Assembly: GCF_002901825.1 (NCBI RefSeq)
Contig: NZ_PPQD01000030.1
Coordinates: 188,341 to 252,340, forward strand
DNA length: 64,000 nucleotides
Origin: Mammaliicoccus sciuri
GTDB lineage: Bacteria > Bacillota > Bacilli > Staphylococcales > Staphylococcaceae
Direction: 5' to 3'
This document shows positions 1 through 8,538 of this stretch, piece by piece. Under the pieces are notes generated by a model. The model searched no databases, had not been told where the DNA came from, and saw only the letters and a program-made list of their open reading frames with translations. Position 1 is the first letter of the stretch. Each line of letters begins with the position of its first letter. The position numbers and the translations under genes are program-made.

Positions 1-2
1 AT

Positions 3-278
3 AGTGTATATGCAAAACTTAGAAATATTAATCCAATCAAAATTGTACTATCTTTACAATGGTTTATGATAACTGATTTTATCGTACAATTATTCGGTTT
101 ATTTACATGGCCAAATCAACAAACTTGGATTAGAACACCCCACTCTAAAGTTAGTATAGAAACAAGTGAAGAAGCTTACCAAACACCAGGAACATATGAA
201 CACGATAACCAACCTGCAATACAAGTCCCTGAAGTTGGTTTAAATACAAGTAATCATATTGTAGAGCAACATAAATAA
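3..278 (+). CDS. C-terminal end of a membrane glycosyltransferase (5' truncated by window edge)
   Basis: The reading frame is open from the left edge to the stop at 278, so this is the 3' end of a longer gene. About 91 residues are visible. A hydrophobic stretch (around codons 12-35, ending in LFGLFTW) is followed by W-x-RTPHSK and a polar, acidic tail. A last membrane helix followed by a W-x-RT-type motif is usual at the end of processive family-2 glycosyltransferases of the cellulose, hyaluronan or PNAG synthase type, so I infer that class. The substrate cannot be judged without the catalytic part. A hairpin terminator follows directly. An ATG at 66 gives a 70-codon frame, but it lies inside the membrane segment and is not a credible start. 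Confidence 0.5.
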   Translation, partial: SVYAKLRNINPIKIVLSLQWFMITDFIVQLFGLFTWPNQQTWIRTPHSKVSIETSEEAYQTPGTYEHDNQPAIQVPEVGLNTSNHIVEQHK

Positions 279-323
279 AATCCCTTATGACTAATTGAAA
301 CATCAATCATAAGGGATTTTTTT
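277..323. terminator. Bidirectional terminator between glycosyltransferase and fic
   Basis: The arms AAAATCCCTTATGA (277-290) and TCATAAGGGATTTT (307-320) pair perfectly, with a T run on the right and an A run on the left. It can end the left-edge gene on the plus strand and fic on the minus strand. The fic stop codon overlaps the right-hand T tract. Confidence 0.85.
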
Positions 324-1557
324 ACTTACTTATATTCTCAGATAATAAACTATACATAAATTGATCACTAATTTCATATATAACAGGTTTACTTTTAATT
401 TTTATTAATTTTTCTTCATGGCTAGAAATAACATTATTAATCTTTCCTCTTGAATAACCTGAAGCTTTTTGTAGTTCTTTCAAAGTAATTCTTGAATATT
501 TACTGCCAAATACTTTATCTTGTAGCAAAATATATAATATTTTATATTCATACTTATCATAATGTTTGTTGTGTAATGCTAGTTGTATTTTATTGATAAT
601 ATTAATATTCTCTTCAAAATTGTCGATTATATTTTCTTGTCCTTCTATTAAAATACTCAACATATCATCAATAAAATTAGTTAATTCGCCTTTATTGAAA
701 TAATTCGAAGTATCAACAAAAGCTTTATAATATTTAGACTTGTTATTATTTACAGAATACGAAAATGAAAGTGCTGTATATGGGTCTAATAAATCGTTTA
801 ATTTTCTAGCTATTATATATCTACCAATACGCCCATTCCCATCATAAAATGGATGTATATATTCAAAAATATAATGACTTGCTAAAATTTTAATAAGTTC
901 AGGTGATTCATGACTTTTTATATAATCAATAAGCTTTGTTAATAATTCTATTACTTTCGATTCACTATATTCATTTCTATGAACCCATTTATTTTTAGAA
1001 TGATCAAATACACCTATACTACTAGCTCTAAACATTTTACCATCCGGATATTCATCCTTTTTGATTTCATCAGATACAATTTCATCGTATATTTTTCTAA
1101 AATCCACAATAGAATTTAGATCAAGTTCTCCAAATTCCATCATTAAATACTGAGTGACTAATCCAGTAAACCTTTTATCTTTCTTACTTGTATTATTTAA
1201 TGCTTCAGCTATTTCTTTTTTAGTACTTTTAATATTTTCAGTTTCGTTCGTACTTTGTAATTCGTTAATTAATAACTTATTAATATATGCATGTGTTGCT
1301 ATTCTTGGGAGATTAGCAGATAATTGTTTGATTTTAGATGAATTTAATAGAATTCTTTCATACTGCTTAAACAGACTTTTATTTATCGAATAAAATAATG
1401 GATATTGTATATCGAGTAATTGTTTTTCATCTTGCATGGGACTAATGTTTATATCTAATAAGTAACTTGAATAATGTCTGATTCTCATATCATATTCTTC
1501 TTGCATAACATCTGTTCCAAACATATGAAAAATCGTTTTAAGTGATTTATACTTCAT
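322..1557 (-). CDS. Fic domain protein (predicted AMP transferase) with winged-helix C-terminus
   Basis: A 411-residue Fic/DOC-family protein. The full catalytic motif [12 protein letters not shown] (residues 235-246) has the base His and the nucleotide-binding loop. TNETEN (residues 103-108) fits the inhibitory pattern [ST]xxxE[GN] of class II Fic proteins, where an N-terminal helix places a Glu in the active site. The last roughly 80 residues look like a winged-helix domain ([20 protein letters not shown]), common in stand-alone Fic proteins. Fic proteins usually transfer AMP to a hydroxyl of a target protein; the target here is unknown. No small antitoxin gene adjoins it. ATG at 1557 is chosen because AGGAGTG (1564-1570) lies six bases upstream; a GTG at 1566 falls inside that SD sequence. 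It occupies a junction next to rny and may be acquired. Confidence 0.88.
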   Translation of the reverse strand: MKYKSLKTIFHMFGTDVMQEEYDMRIRHYSSYLLDINISPMQDEKQLLDIQYPLFYSINKSLFKQYERILLNSSKIKQLSANLPRIATHAYINKLLINELQSTNETENIKSTKKEIAEALNNTSKKDKRFTGLVTQYLMMEFGELDLNSIVDFRKIYDEIVSDEIKKDEYPDGKMFRASSIGVFDHSKNKWVHRNEYSESKVIELLTKLIDYIKSHESPELIKILASHYIFEYIHPFYDGNGRIGRYIIARKLNDLLDPYTALSFSYSVNNNKSKYYKAFVDTSNYFNKGELTNFIDDMLSILIEGQENIIDNFEENINIINKIQLALHNKHYDKYEYKILYILLQDKVFGSKYSRITLKELQKASGYSRGKINNVISSHEEKLIKIKSKPVIYEISDQFMYSLLSENISK

Positions 1558-1683
1558 TAACTTCACTCCTATTTAACATATATGCCCAATATGTTCATTA
1601 GATATATTCATTATATACTCAAAATAGCTAAAATCATAGAATTAGTTCAATAGCTATAATACAAAAGTCATTTTGATAACAAT

Positions 1684-1717
1684 AAAAAACCCTAACCGCT
1701 TTCGGTTAGGGTTTTAA
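1684..1717. terminator. rny terminator
   Basis: A GC-containing hairpin with arms AAACCCTAACCG and CGGTTAGGGTTT sits just past the rny stop codon. T tracts lie on both sides, so it can work in either direction. Confidence 0.85.
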
Positions 1718-1732
1718 AATTTGAGAACTATT

Positions 1733-3292
1733 CTACTTAGCGTATTCAGTAGCTCTCATTTCCCGGACAACTGTCACCTTAATATGCCCTGGATATTGTA
1801 ATTCGCCTTCTATTTGATCTTTAATATCTCTAGCTATTCTATGTGCTTTCAAGTCGTCAATATCTTCAGGAGAAACAATTACTCTAATTTCTCTACCTGC
1901 TTGTATTGCGAATGCTTTTTCAACACCTTGATAACCTTCTGATATTTCTTCTAATCTTTCTAAACGTTTCACATAATTTTCTAAAGTTTCTCGTCTAGCT
2001 CCAGGTCTTGCAGCACTTAACGCATCTGCTGCTGCTACCAATATAGAAATAACTGATGTTGGTTCTACATCCCCATGATGTGAGTGTATTGCATTTATGA
2101 CTGTATCATGTTCATGATATTTCTTTGCAAGTTCTACCCCTATTTCAACATGGCTACCTTCAACTTCGTGATCAATAGCTTTACCAATATCATGTAATAA
2201 ACCTGCACGTTTTGCTAAAGTAACATCTTCACCTAGTTCAGCTGCTAACATTCCTGAAAGTTGCGCAACTTCTACTGAGTGTTTCAGTACACTTTGGCCA
2301 TAACTTGTACGATATTTCATACGTCCTAAAATTTTAACCAATTCTGGGTGTAAGTTATGAATACCTAATTCAAATGTCGCTTGTTCACCTGATTCTCTCA
2401 TTAGGTCATCCACTTCTCTTCTCGCTTTTTCAACCATATCTTCAATTCTACCTGGATGTATACGTCCATCAGATACTAAATTAGTTAAGGCTGTCTTAGC
2501 GATTTCTCTTCGAATTGGATCAAATCCAGATAATATAACCGCTTCTGGTGTATCGTCTATAATTAAATCTACACCTGTTAATGTTTCTAAAGTACGAATA
2601 TTACGACCTTCACGACCGATAATACGCCCTTTCATCTCATCATTTGGTAAATTCACAACGGATACAGTCGATTCTGAAGTATGATCTGCTGCTAACCTTT
2701 GTACAGTAATAGACAACAGTTCTTTAGCTTTTTTATCGACATTTGTTTTTAGTTCTCTTTCTTTTTCTTTTACAAGTACAGCAATATCATGTGACAGTTC
2801 TTCTTCTACTTGTGAGAATTGCTCTTTACGAGCTTCTTCACGTGTGAGTCCGGAGATGCGTTCTAGTTCTTGTTCATGTTTCATTATTATTTCTTGAACA
2901 TTACTCTCTTTTGCATCTACCTGTTGTTGTCGCTCTTCAATTTTAGCTTCTTTGTTTTCTAGAATTTCATCTTTTTTGTCTAAAAGATCAGATTTGCGCT
3001 CTAAATTTTCTTCTTTTTGAAGTAATCTTGCTTCTTGCTTTTGTAGGTCACTTCTTCTCTCTCTAATTTCACTATCAAGATGATCTCTAATTTGTTGATT
3101 TTCTTCTTTTGCTTCAATCAACTTTTCTTTCTTAAGACTCTCAGCTTCTTTGTTAGCTTCACTTATAATATAGTGAGCAGACTGACGAGCTTGATCTTGC
3201 TTTTTCGTTAAGCTATTATGTGCGAAAAAGTATCCTACAACAACACCTAGAATAACTCCTAGCAAAATGAGTAAGAGGGTTAATAAGTCCAC
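1733..3292 (-). CDS. rny: Ribonuclease Y
   Basis: Membrane-anchored endoribonuclease that starts decay of many mRNAs and joins the degradosome-like network with RNase J and PNPase, both also in this window. The 519 residues match the family length. In order: an N-terminal membrane helix (residues 3-24), a long charged coiled coil (about 30-200), a KH RNA-binding domain with [12 protein letters not shown] (222-233), and an HD phosphohydrolase domain with [10 protein letters not shown] (367-376). The start is GTG at 3292, with AAGGAGGTG upstream; the overlapping ATG is out of frame. It has its own strong promoter and terminator, so it is transcribed as a single gene. Confidence 0.97.
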   Translation of the reverse strand: MDLLTLLLILLGVILGVVVGYFFAHNSLTKKQDQARQSAHYIISEANKEAESLKKEKLIEAKEENQQIRDHLDSEIRERRSDLQKQEARLLQKEENLERKSDLLDKKDEILENKEAKIEERQQQVDAKESNVQEIIMKHEQELERISGLTREEARKEQFSQVEEELSHDIAVLVKEKERELKTNVDKKAKELLSITVQRLAADHTSESTVSVVNLPNDEMKGRIIGREGRNIRTLETLTGVDLIIDDTPEAVILSGFDPIRREIAKTALTNLVSDGRIHPGRIEDMVEKARREVDDLMRESGEQATFELGIHNLHPELVKILGRMKYRTSYGQSVLKHSVEVAQLSGMLAAELGEDVTLAKRAGLLHDIGKAIDHEVEGSHVEIGVELAKKYHEHDTVINAIHSHHGDVEPTSVISILVAAADALSAARPGARRETLENYVKRLERLEEISEGYQGVEKAFAIQAGREIRVIVSPEDIDDLKAHRIARDIKDQIEGELQYPGHIKVTVVREMRATEYAK

Positions 3293-3374
3293 ATAAACAC
3301 CTCCTTCTATCTAGGTTCTACGTCTTATATATACAAAAATATGATTAAATGAAACTATGGAATCATACAACTCA

Positions 3375-3404
3375 ATTGTACGTTTAAATTTGTACAAGTG
3401 TCAA
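3375..3404 (-). promoter_or_regulatory. Sigma-A promoter of rny
   Basis: On the minus strand, a perfect -35 TTGACA (3399-3404), an 18-base spacer and -10 TACAAT (3375-3380). It sits about 85 bases upstream of the rny start, leaving a short AT-rich leader. Confidence 0.8.
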
Positions 3405-3435
3405 GGACATGGACTTTAATTTTTAATTCTATTTT

Positions 3436-3488
3436 TATAAAAAAACATTCTATAGATTACACAATGAAACGTAATCTATAGAATGTTT
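3436..3488 (-). terminator. recA terminator
   Basis: Long perfect hairpin: the arms AAACATTCTATAGATTAC and GTAATCTATAGAATGTTT enclose a 10-base loop. A run of seven T follows on the minus strand, just beyond the recA stop. Confidence 0.88.
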
Positions 3489-3509
3489 AATTTAATGACA
3501 AAATACTAT

Positions 3510-4565
3510 TTAGTCTAGTAAAGTTTCTTGTTCAGGTTCATTAGGTTTATCTTCTTTTTTAGCTTCTTCTTTCTTCTTACCGTTAAAGCCTAATTGATCT
3601 CTTAAGATTCCATCAATTTCTTCAATAATAGCTGGATTTTCTTTTAAGTAAGTCTTAACGTTTTCTTTACCTTGACCCATACGTTCTCCGTTATATGAAT
3701 ACCAAGCACCTGATTTATCTACAATATCAAATTCAACTGCTAAGTCGATTAATTCACCTTCACGTGAAATACCTTCACCGTACATAATATCAACTTCAGC
3801 TACTCTGAATGGAGGCGCAACTTTGTTTTTAACAACTTTAATTTTAGTTCGGTTACCAACTACTTCTTGACCTTGTTTCAATTGTTCAGCACGACGTACT
3901 TCTAAACGAACAGAACTATAGAACTTCAACGCACGTCCACCTGGTGTTACTTCAGGATTACCGAACATAACGCCAACTTTTTCACGAATTTGGTTGATAA
4001 AGATAGCTGTTGTATTTGATTTAGAAATAGCACCTGATAATTTACGTAAAGCTTGACTCATTAATCTTGCTTGTAAACCAACGTGTGTATCTCCCATTTC
4101 ACCTTCAATTTCAGCTTTAGGTGTTAATGCAGCTACTGAGTCGACAATAACAATATCAACTGCACCACTACGAACAAATGCTTCTGCAATCTCTAAACCT
4201 TGTTCACCGTGGTCAGGTTGTGATAAATATAGGTTATCAATATCTACGCCTAAGTTTTTAGCATAAACAGGATCTAGTGCGTGCTCAGCATCAATAAAAG
4301 CAGCTACGCCACCTTGTCTTTGCGCTTCAGCGATAGCGTGTAAAGCTACTGTTGTTTTACCAGAACTTTCTGGACCATATATTTCAATGATACGTCCTTT
4401 AGGGTAACCACCAACACCTAATGCTTTATCAAGTGTGATTGAACCACTAGAAACTGCTGATACTTCTCTGCTTGTATTATCCCCTAGCTTCATTACTGCC
4501 CCTTTACCAAAGGATTTTTCCATATTCTTAATTACTGTATCGAGTGCTTTTTGACGTTCGTTCAC
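3510..4565 (-). CDS. recA: Recombinase A
   Basis: RecA forms filaments on single-stranded DNA, drives strand exchange and triggers LexA self-cleavage in the SOS response. The 351-residue protein has the Walker A motif GPESSGKT (residues 64-71), the conserved N-terminal region beginning at [20 protein letters not shown], and the acidic/lysine-rich C-terminal tail typical of the family. The start is GTG at 4565, with AGGAGG about seven bases upstream. A promoter and LexA box lie upstream and a strong terminator downstream, so it is mainly a single-gene unit behind cinA. Confidence 0.98.
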   Translation of the reverse strand: MNERQKALDTVIKNMEKSFGKGAVMKLGDNTSREVSAVSSGSITLDKALGVGGYPKGRIIEIYGPESSGKTTVALHAIAEAQRQGGVAAFIDAEHALDPVYAKNLGVDIDNLYLSQPDHGEQGLEIAEAFVRSGAVDIVIVDSVAALTPKAEIEGEMGDTHVGLQARLMSQALRKLSGAISKSNTTAIFINQIREKVGVMFGNPEVTPGGRALKFYSSVRLEVRRAEQLKQGQEVVGNRTKIKVVKNKVAPPFRVAEVDIMYGEGISREGELIDLAVEFDIVDKSGAWYSYNGERMGQGKENVKTYLKENPAIIEEIDGILRDQLGFNGKKKEEAKKEDKPNEPEQETLLD

Positions 4566-4619
4566 GCGATAACCTCCTATATATATAAAATGAATTTACT
4601 TGTTTAATTAGCTATTATT

Positions 4620-4648
4620 ACTATAAATGCTTTTGTTCTAAAATGCAA
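4620..4648 (-). promoter_or_regulatory. recA promoter
   Basis: On the minus strand, -35 TTGCAT (4643-4648), a 17-base spacer and -10 TATAGT (4620-4625). The LexA box ends eight bases upstream of the -35. Confidence 0.65.
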
Positions 4649-4656
4649 GTATAAAG

Positions 4657-4670
4657 CGAATATTTGTTCG
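4657..4670. promoter_or_regulatory. LexA (SOS) operator of recA
   Basis: CGAATATTTGTTCG differs at only two positions from the Gram-positive LexA consensus CGAACATATGTTCG. It lies directly upstream of the recA -35 element. SOS control of recA by LexA is established in Firmicutes. Confidence 0.8.
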
Positions 4671-4733
4671 TGTTTTGTACGCATTTTTTAAAATTAAGCG
4701 AACATAAGTACCGATTTTATAAATTATCGCAAG

Positions 4734-5882
4734 TTATCTTAATTGGTTCAAAAACTTTATAAGTGCTATATTGCTTATTCTATCACGTCTTCCAGCATAT
4801 GATTGACTTAATGACGAAATAAATTTTTCGTTTTTTTGCATATGTGAAATATATACTGTTGATTCTTTATGATCTTGTTTTAAAACAATAACACTTTCTA
4901 CGTTAAATGTTGATTTTAACTTGTTAGCAATTTGTTCAACTGATTCATCTTGACTAATATTCAACATTTCATCTGTCCATGAATTTTGTAAAATATATGA
5001 TTTTAAATATTGTTCGCTATCTTTAGATAGTTTAAGTCGAGCATTTAATACACCATCTGTAATTTCATCATATATAACAAATGGTTGATCTAATTCATTA
5101 AATACAGCATCTTCAACTGTTAAATCATCGCTACCATAATAAAATTCGCCTATTCTATTTAATATTTCTGTTTTAACAGGCTGGATTAAATCTATCGCTT
5201 GTTGTTTAGTATTCGCATTAGCCGTAATGCGGAGTGATACTTCATGTTGACCAGCAAGTGGTGCAATTGTAGGATTGGATTGATTATCTATTAAGTCAAT
5301 CAGCTCTGTTTCCAAGCTAGATTCACCAATACCCATAAATTTCAATGACTCAGAAAAGATGACACGTTCTTCATTTAAGAAAAATGGTACAAGATATTGA
5401 TTGACCATTGGTTGAAGTTCTTTCGGGGGACCAGGTAATAATACGACTTTTTTATCATCCACTTCTAAATACATGCCTGGTGCCATACCAAAGTCATTCT
5501 TCAGTACTTCACTACCTTCAATAACAAGTGCTTGTTGTCTATTATTAGGCGTCATCGTACGGTTTTCATTTTTGAAATATTGTTCAATCTGATCCATAGC
5601 TTGTTTATTTGTTTCTAGTGATTTACCTAATACTTTACCAACAGTTTGTTTTGTTAAATCATCTTTCGTTGGTCCTAAGCCACCTGTTAAAATTACAACG
5701 TCATGATGCGCTAATTCTTCTTTAAAAGTACGTTCTAACCTTCCAGGATTATCGCCTACAGCAACGTGTCTCATAACACTTGCACCGAGTTCATTGAGTA
5801 CTTTTGATATAAACTGTGCATTTGTGTTAGCAATTTGTCCTAATAAAATTTCAGTACCTACGCTTAAAATACTAACTTTCAT
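4734..5882 (-). CDS. cinA: CinA-family protein with degenerate C-terminal amidase domain
   Basis: The 382-residue protein has the N-terminal molybdopterin-binding-like (MoCF) domain with GTEILLGQIANTNAQF, GGLGPTKDD and LLPGPPKE. CinA proteins often combine this ADP-ribose/CoA pyrophosphatase-type domain with a C-terminal nicotinamide-nucleotide amidase. Here the position normally reading ES-CTGG reads YDEITDGV, so the catalytic Ser/Gly motif is gone and the C-terminal domain is probably inactive. From memory, S. aureus CinA has the same loss. It lies between pgsA and recA as in most Firmicutes, where cinA is linked to competence. ATG at 5882 follows GGAGG. Confidence 0.92.
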   Translation of the reverse strand: MKVSILSVGTEILLGQIANTNAQFISKVLNELGASVMRHVAVGDNPGRLERTFKEELAHHDVVILTGGLGPTKDDLTKQTVGKVLGKSLETNKQAMDQIEQYFKNENRTMTPNNRQQALVIEGSEVLKNDFGMAPGMYLEVDDKKVVLLPGPPKELQPMVNQYLVPFFLNEERVIFSESLKFMGIGESSLETELIDLIDNQSNPTIAPLAGQHEVSLRITANANTKQQAIDLIQPVKTEILNRIGEFYYGSDDLTVEDAVFNELDQPFVIYDEITDGVLNARLKLSKDSEQYLKSYILQNSWTDEMLNISQDESVEQIANKLKSTFNVESVIVLKQDHKESTVYISHMQKNEKFISSLSQSYAGRRDRISNIALIKFLNQLR

Positions 5883-5895
5883 ATTTTTGCCTCCT

Positions 5896-5928
5896 ACAGA
5901 AAAACCTACAAACGAAATGTTGTAGGTT
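5896..5928 (-). terminator. Hairpin between pgsA and cinA
   Basis: The arms AACCTACAA and TTGTAGGTT (5903-5911 and 5920-5928) are followed by TTTTTC on the minus strand. The stem is short, so this may be a partial terminator letting some pgsA transcription reach cinA. Confidence 0.5.
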
Positions 5929-5939
5929 AAATGTTGTTA

Positions 5940-6521
5940 TTATTTTGATCCTTTAAATACATCTCTACCATGATAAAAATACTCTATACCAGATAGAATT
6001 GTAAAGAAAGTAGCAATATACATGAGCCATTGCCCAAGATTAATTTGCCATAAAGTAGAGAATGGTTCTTGTAATAGGATAAATACAATTGCGACCATCG
6101 TTACAGCCGTTTTAATTTTACCTAATTGACCAGCTGCACTTACAAAGCCTTGTTCAATTTGAAGTAATCTTAGTCCTGTTACAGCAAATTCTCTAGCAAT
6201 GATGATAATAGCAATAACTGATGATACTTTATCAAGTTCTACTAATGCAATTAATGCACTCGCTACTAATAATTTATCAGCTAGAGGGTCTAAAAATTTC
6301 CCCATGTTTGTAACAAGTTCCCATTTTCTCGCTAAATAGCCATCAAACCAATCTGTAACAGAAGCTAAAATAAATATAATACCAGCTATAAATTGTTCTA
6401 TTCTCATTTCTTGTCCAAATAAGAAATGCATGTCACCCATATTAAAATCTACAAGTAAAAATAAAACAAATACAGGTATTAAAATAACACGTAATACTGT
6501 TAATTGATTAGGAATATTCAT
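5940..6521 (-). CDS. pgsA: CDP-diacylglycerol-glycerol-3-phosphate 3-phosphatidyltransferase
   Basis: Makes phosphatidylglycerol phosphate, the committed step to phosphatidylglycerol and cardiolipin, in the membrane. The 193-residue protein has several membrane helices and the complete CDP-alcohol phosphatidyltransferase signature, from DGYLAR to [10 protein letters not shown] (DG-x2-AR-x8-G-x3-D-x3-D). ATG at 6521 has AAGGAG upstream. It follows the RodZ-like gene in the usual Firmicute order and depends on CdsA (45131-45913) for its substrate. Confidence 0.97.
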   Translation of the reverse strand: MNIPNQLTVLRVILIPVFVLFLLVDFNMGDMHFLFGQEMRIEQFIAGIIFILASVTDWFDGYLARKWELVTNMGKFLDPLADKLLVASALIALVELDKVSSVIAIIIIAREFAVTGLRLLQIEQGFVSAAGQLGKIKTAVTMVAIVFILLQEPFSTLWQINLGQWLMYIATFFTILSGIEYFYHGRDVFKGSK

Positions 6522-6585
6522 ATTCGTTCTCCTTCTTTTCTTACAACTGCATAATAATACTATTATAAATCAATACTATATATAA

Positions 6586-6981
6586 TTAAATGATAATTAT
6601 TAATAATATCCAACCGATTAAGCATACACCAAAGAATGTAATCATTTGTGTTATGAGTTTAGCTACCATTTTATTCTCTGATATTTCAGTTTGACTTCTT
6701 TTTTCTTGCGTAAGCTGTCTAAAAGCTTCTTTAGCAGAAGGTGCTGTTTTAGGCAACTCACTTTGATGTTTATCAATTAATTCTGGTGCACTCATATTGA
6801 TTGCAGAAGCATATTTCGTTATGAAACCTCTTGTATAATCGGGATTTGGTAGATTTTCAAATTCATTCTTTTCAATCATCATTAAAAATGGTCTTTGTAT
6901 CTTTGTTTTTTCTTCAAGTTCAACTAAAGTCATCCCTAATTGTTCTCTTTTACTTCTTAACGTTTCTCCAATATATTTCAA
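6586..6981 (-). CDS. RodZ/YmfM-like helix-turn-helix membrane protein, short form
   Basis: This 131-residue protein begins with an XRE-type helix-turn-helix (GETLRSKREQLGMTLVELEEKT, then an RPFLMMIEKNEF recognition region). It ends in one membrane helix (about residues 108-130) and stops there. Full-length RodZ, which links MreB to the wall machinery, continues into an extracellular domain; this version lacks it, as in other staphylococcal relatives. The start is TTG at 6981, with GAGGTG seven bases upstream. It lies between the DUF3388 gene and pgsA, as ymfM does in Bacillus. Its role in coccoid cells without an MreB filament is unclear. Confidence 0.85.
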   Translation of the reverse strand: MKYIGETLRSKREQLGMTLVELEEKTKIQRPFLMMIEKNEFENLPNPDYTRGFITKYASAINMSAPELIDKHQSELPKTAPSAKEAFRQLTQEKRSQTEISENKMVAKLITQMITFFGVCLIGWILLIIII

Positions 6982-7001
6982 ATATATTCACCTCAAACAA
7001 T

Positions 7002-7817
7002 TTATTCAAAAAATCCAAATCCATCTCCAAATGCCATATTGTCATTTGTAAATAAATCATTTTTATTTAATTGCTCATATGTAATTTCTTGGTCTTCTGT
7101 TTCTCTTAGTTCAATAATATAATCAAAATCTTCAAGGCTATATTCAGAGCGTTGTACAAATAGATCAGGATGTTCTACTACTTTAATTGTTGGTAAACTC
7201 ATAACTTCTCTAACGAGTTGTTTATGCTTTTCATCAGTTTGCTTAGATGTTACAGCACCATCAATAATATAAACATTTTCATCACTATATTCACCTTTTA
7301 ATAAAGAGCTTCTTACTGTTTGCTTAATAAGCGTCGAACTAATAAACAACCATTTTTTATGGGCACACACACTAGCGGCAACAACAGATTCTGTTTTACC
7401 TACTCTTGGCATACCTCTCACACCAATCAGTTTATGACGGTTCTCTTTAAAAAGTTCTGCCATAAAATCAACTAATAAACCTAAATCTTTTCTTTCGAAT
7501 CTAAAGGTCTTTTTGTCATCAACATCTCGTTTAATATATCTACCGTGTCTTACCGCTAATCGATCTCTTAAGCCTGGTGTACGTAACTTTTTAATGGTAA
7601 TATCATCAATTTCTTTAACAATATTTTCAAAGCGTTTAACTTTATTCATATCATCTGTCTTAATGAGTAACCCTCTTCGACCTTGATCGACACCATTTAT
7701 CGTAATGATATTAATACCTAAAATACCAAGCAAACTAGAGATATCCCCTAATAAACCTGCTCTATTTACTTGTATATCGTATTCTAAGTACCATTCTTTT
7801 TTAATGACTTCTTCCAT
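7002..7817 (-). CDS. ymfK: DUF3388 protein (YmfK family) with an intact P-loop
   Basis: A conserved Firmicute protein of unknown function, 271 residues. Residues 8-70 look like an ACT-type regulatory fold (WYLEYDIQVNRAGLLGDIS). GMPRVGKT at residues 135-142 is a perfect Walker A match (G-x4-GKT), followed by a hydrophobic segment that could hold a Walker B. The family may therefore bind nucleotides; I infer this from the motif only. ATG at 7817 is preferred because GGGGTGG lies just upstream; a GTG at 7826 falls within that SD. It sits in the ymfF-ymfH-ymfI-ymfK-ymfM cluster, close enough for one transcript. Confidence 0.85.
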   Translation of the reverse strand: MEEVIKKEWYLEYDIQVNRAGLLGDISSLLGILGINIITINGVDQGRRGLLIKTDDMNKVKRFENIVKEIDDITIKKLRTPGLRDRLAVRHGRYIKRDVDDKKTFRFERKDLGLLVDFMAELFKENRHKLIGVRGMPRVGKTESVVAASVCAHKKWLFISSTLIKQTVRSSLLKGEYSDENVYIIDGAVTSKQTDEKHKQLVREVMSLPTIKVVEHPDLFVQRSEYSLEDFDYIIELRETEDQEITYEQLNKNDLFTNDNMAFGDGFGFFE

Positions 7818-7833
7818 AATATCCACCCCAATA

Positions 7834-8538
7834 TTAAATATACCATCCTCCGTTTACACGTAGGACTTGACCGGTCACACTTTGAGATAACGGATTTAAT
7901 AAATATCCCACCGTTGCCGCAACTTCTTTAGTTTGAACAAACCGACCTTGTGGTATTTCATCTTTTAATTGTGTTTGTGTAATTTCATCAAGTTCATCTG
8001 TCATTTTACCATGAACGACACCTGGACATATAGCATTTACTGTAATAGATGTTAAAGCAAGTTCTTTTGCTAAAGATTTAACAAAACCAAGTTGAGCAGC
8101 TTTCATTGTTGAATAGATTGTTTCGTAACTTGCACCAGTCTCTCCCCAAATAGATGATATAACGATTATTCTGCCATTTTCACTCTTTCTAATATCATCA
8201 ACAAATAATTGAACAATTTTTATGAGCGCATATACATTCAAGTTATATTGAACATCAATTTCATCATCTGTAAAATCTTGAATCGCACCAAATGACGATT
8301 GCCCAGCTGCATATATTAATTGATCAATATGTCCGATTGATGTTAAGAATTGTAAATTATCTTTGTTTGTTAAATCGAATTGTAGAAAAGTAACAGGTTG
8401 TCCGGCATATCTTTGTTTGAGTTCATTAATATTAGATCGATTATAATGCAGTATCACTTCATGCCCTAGTGATAAACATTCATCAACAATTGATAATCCA
8501 ATGTCACCACTACCACCAACAATAAATGTTCTAGCCAT
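7834..8538 (-). CDS. ymfI: Short-chain dehydrogenase/reductase YmfI
   Basis: A classical SDR of 234 residues. The N-terminal Rossmann motif GGSGDIG (residues 8-14) binds NAD(P). The catalytic Ser lies in ISSIWGE, and YSTMK supplies the Tyr-x3-Lys pair. The C-terminal NGG-W motif is typical of FabG-like reductases, but the substrate of YmfI is not known. ATG at 8538; the gene overlaps the end of ymfH by eight bases, indicating translational coupling. Confidence 0.92.
   Translation of the reverse strand: MARTFIVGGSGDIGLSIVDECLSLGHEVILHYNRSNINELKQRYAGQPVTFLQFDLTNKDNLQFLTSIGHIDQLIYAAGQSSFGAIQDFTDDEIDVQYNLNVYALIKIVQLFVDDIRKSENGRIIVISSIWGETGASYETIYSTMKAAQLGFVKSLAKELALTSITVNAICPGVVHGKMTDELDEITQTQLKDEIPQGRFVQTKEVAATVGYLLNPLSQSVTGQVLRVNGGWYI

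Noticed and set aside
4696-4712. Second LexA box (CGAACATAAGTACC)
   Set aside because: Only the left half matches well (about 11 of 14 positions), and it is further from the promoter; not called as a site.
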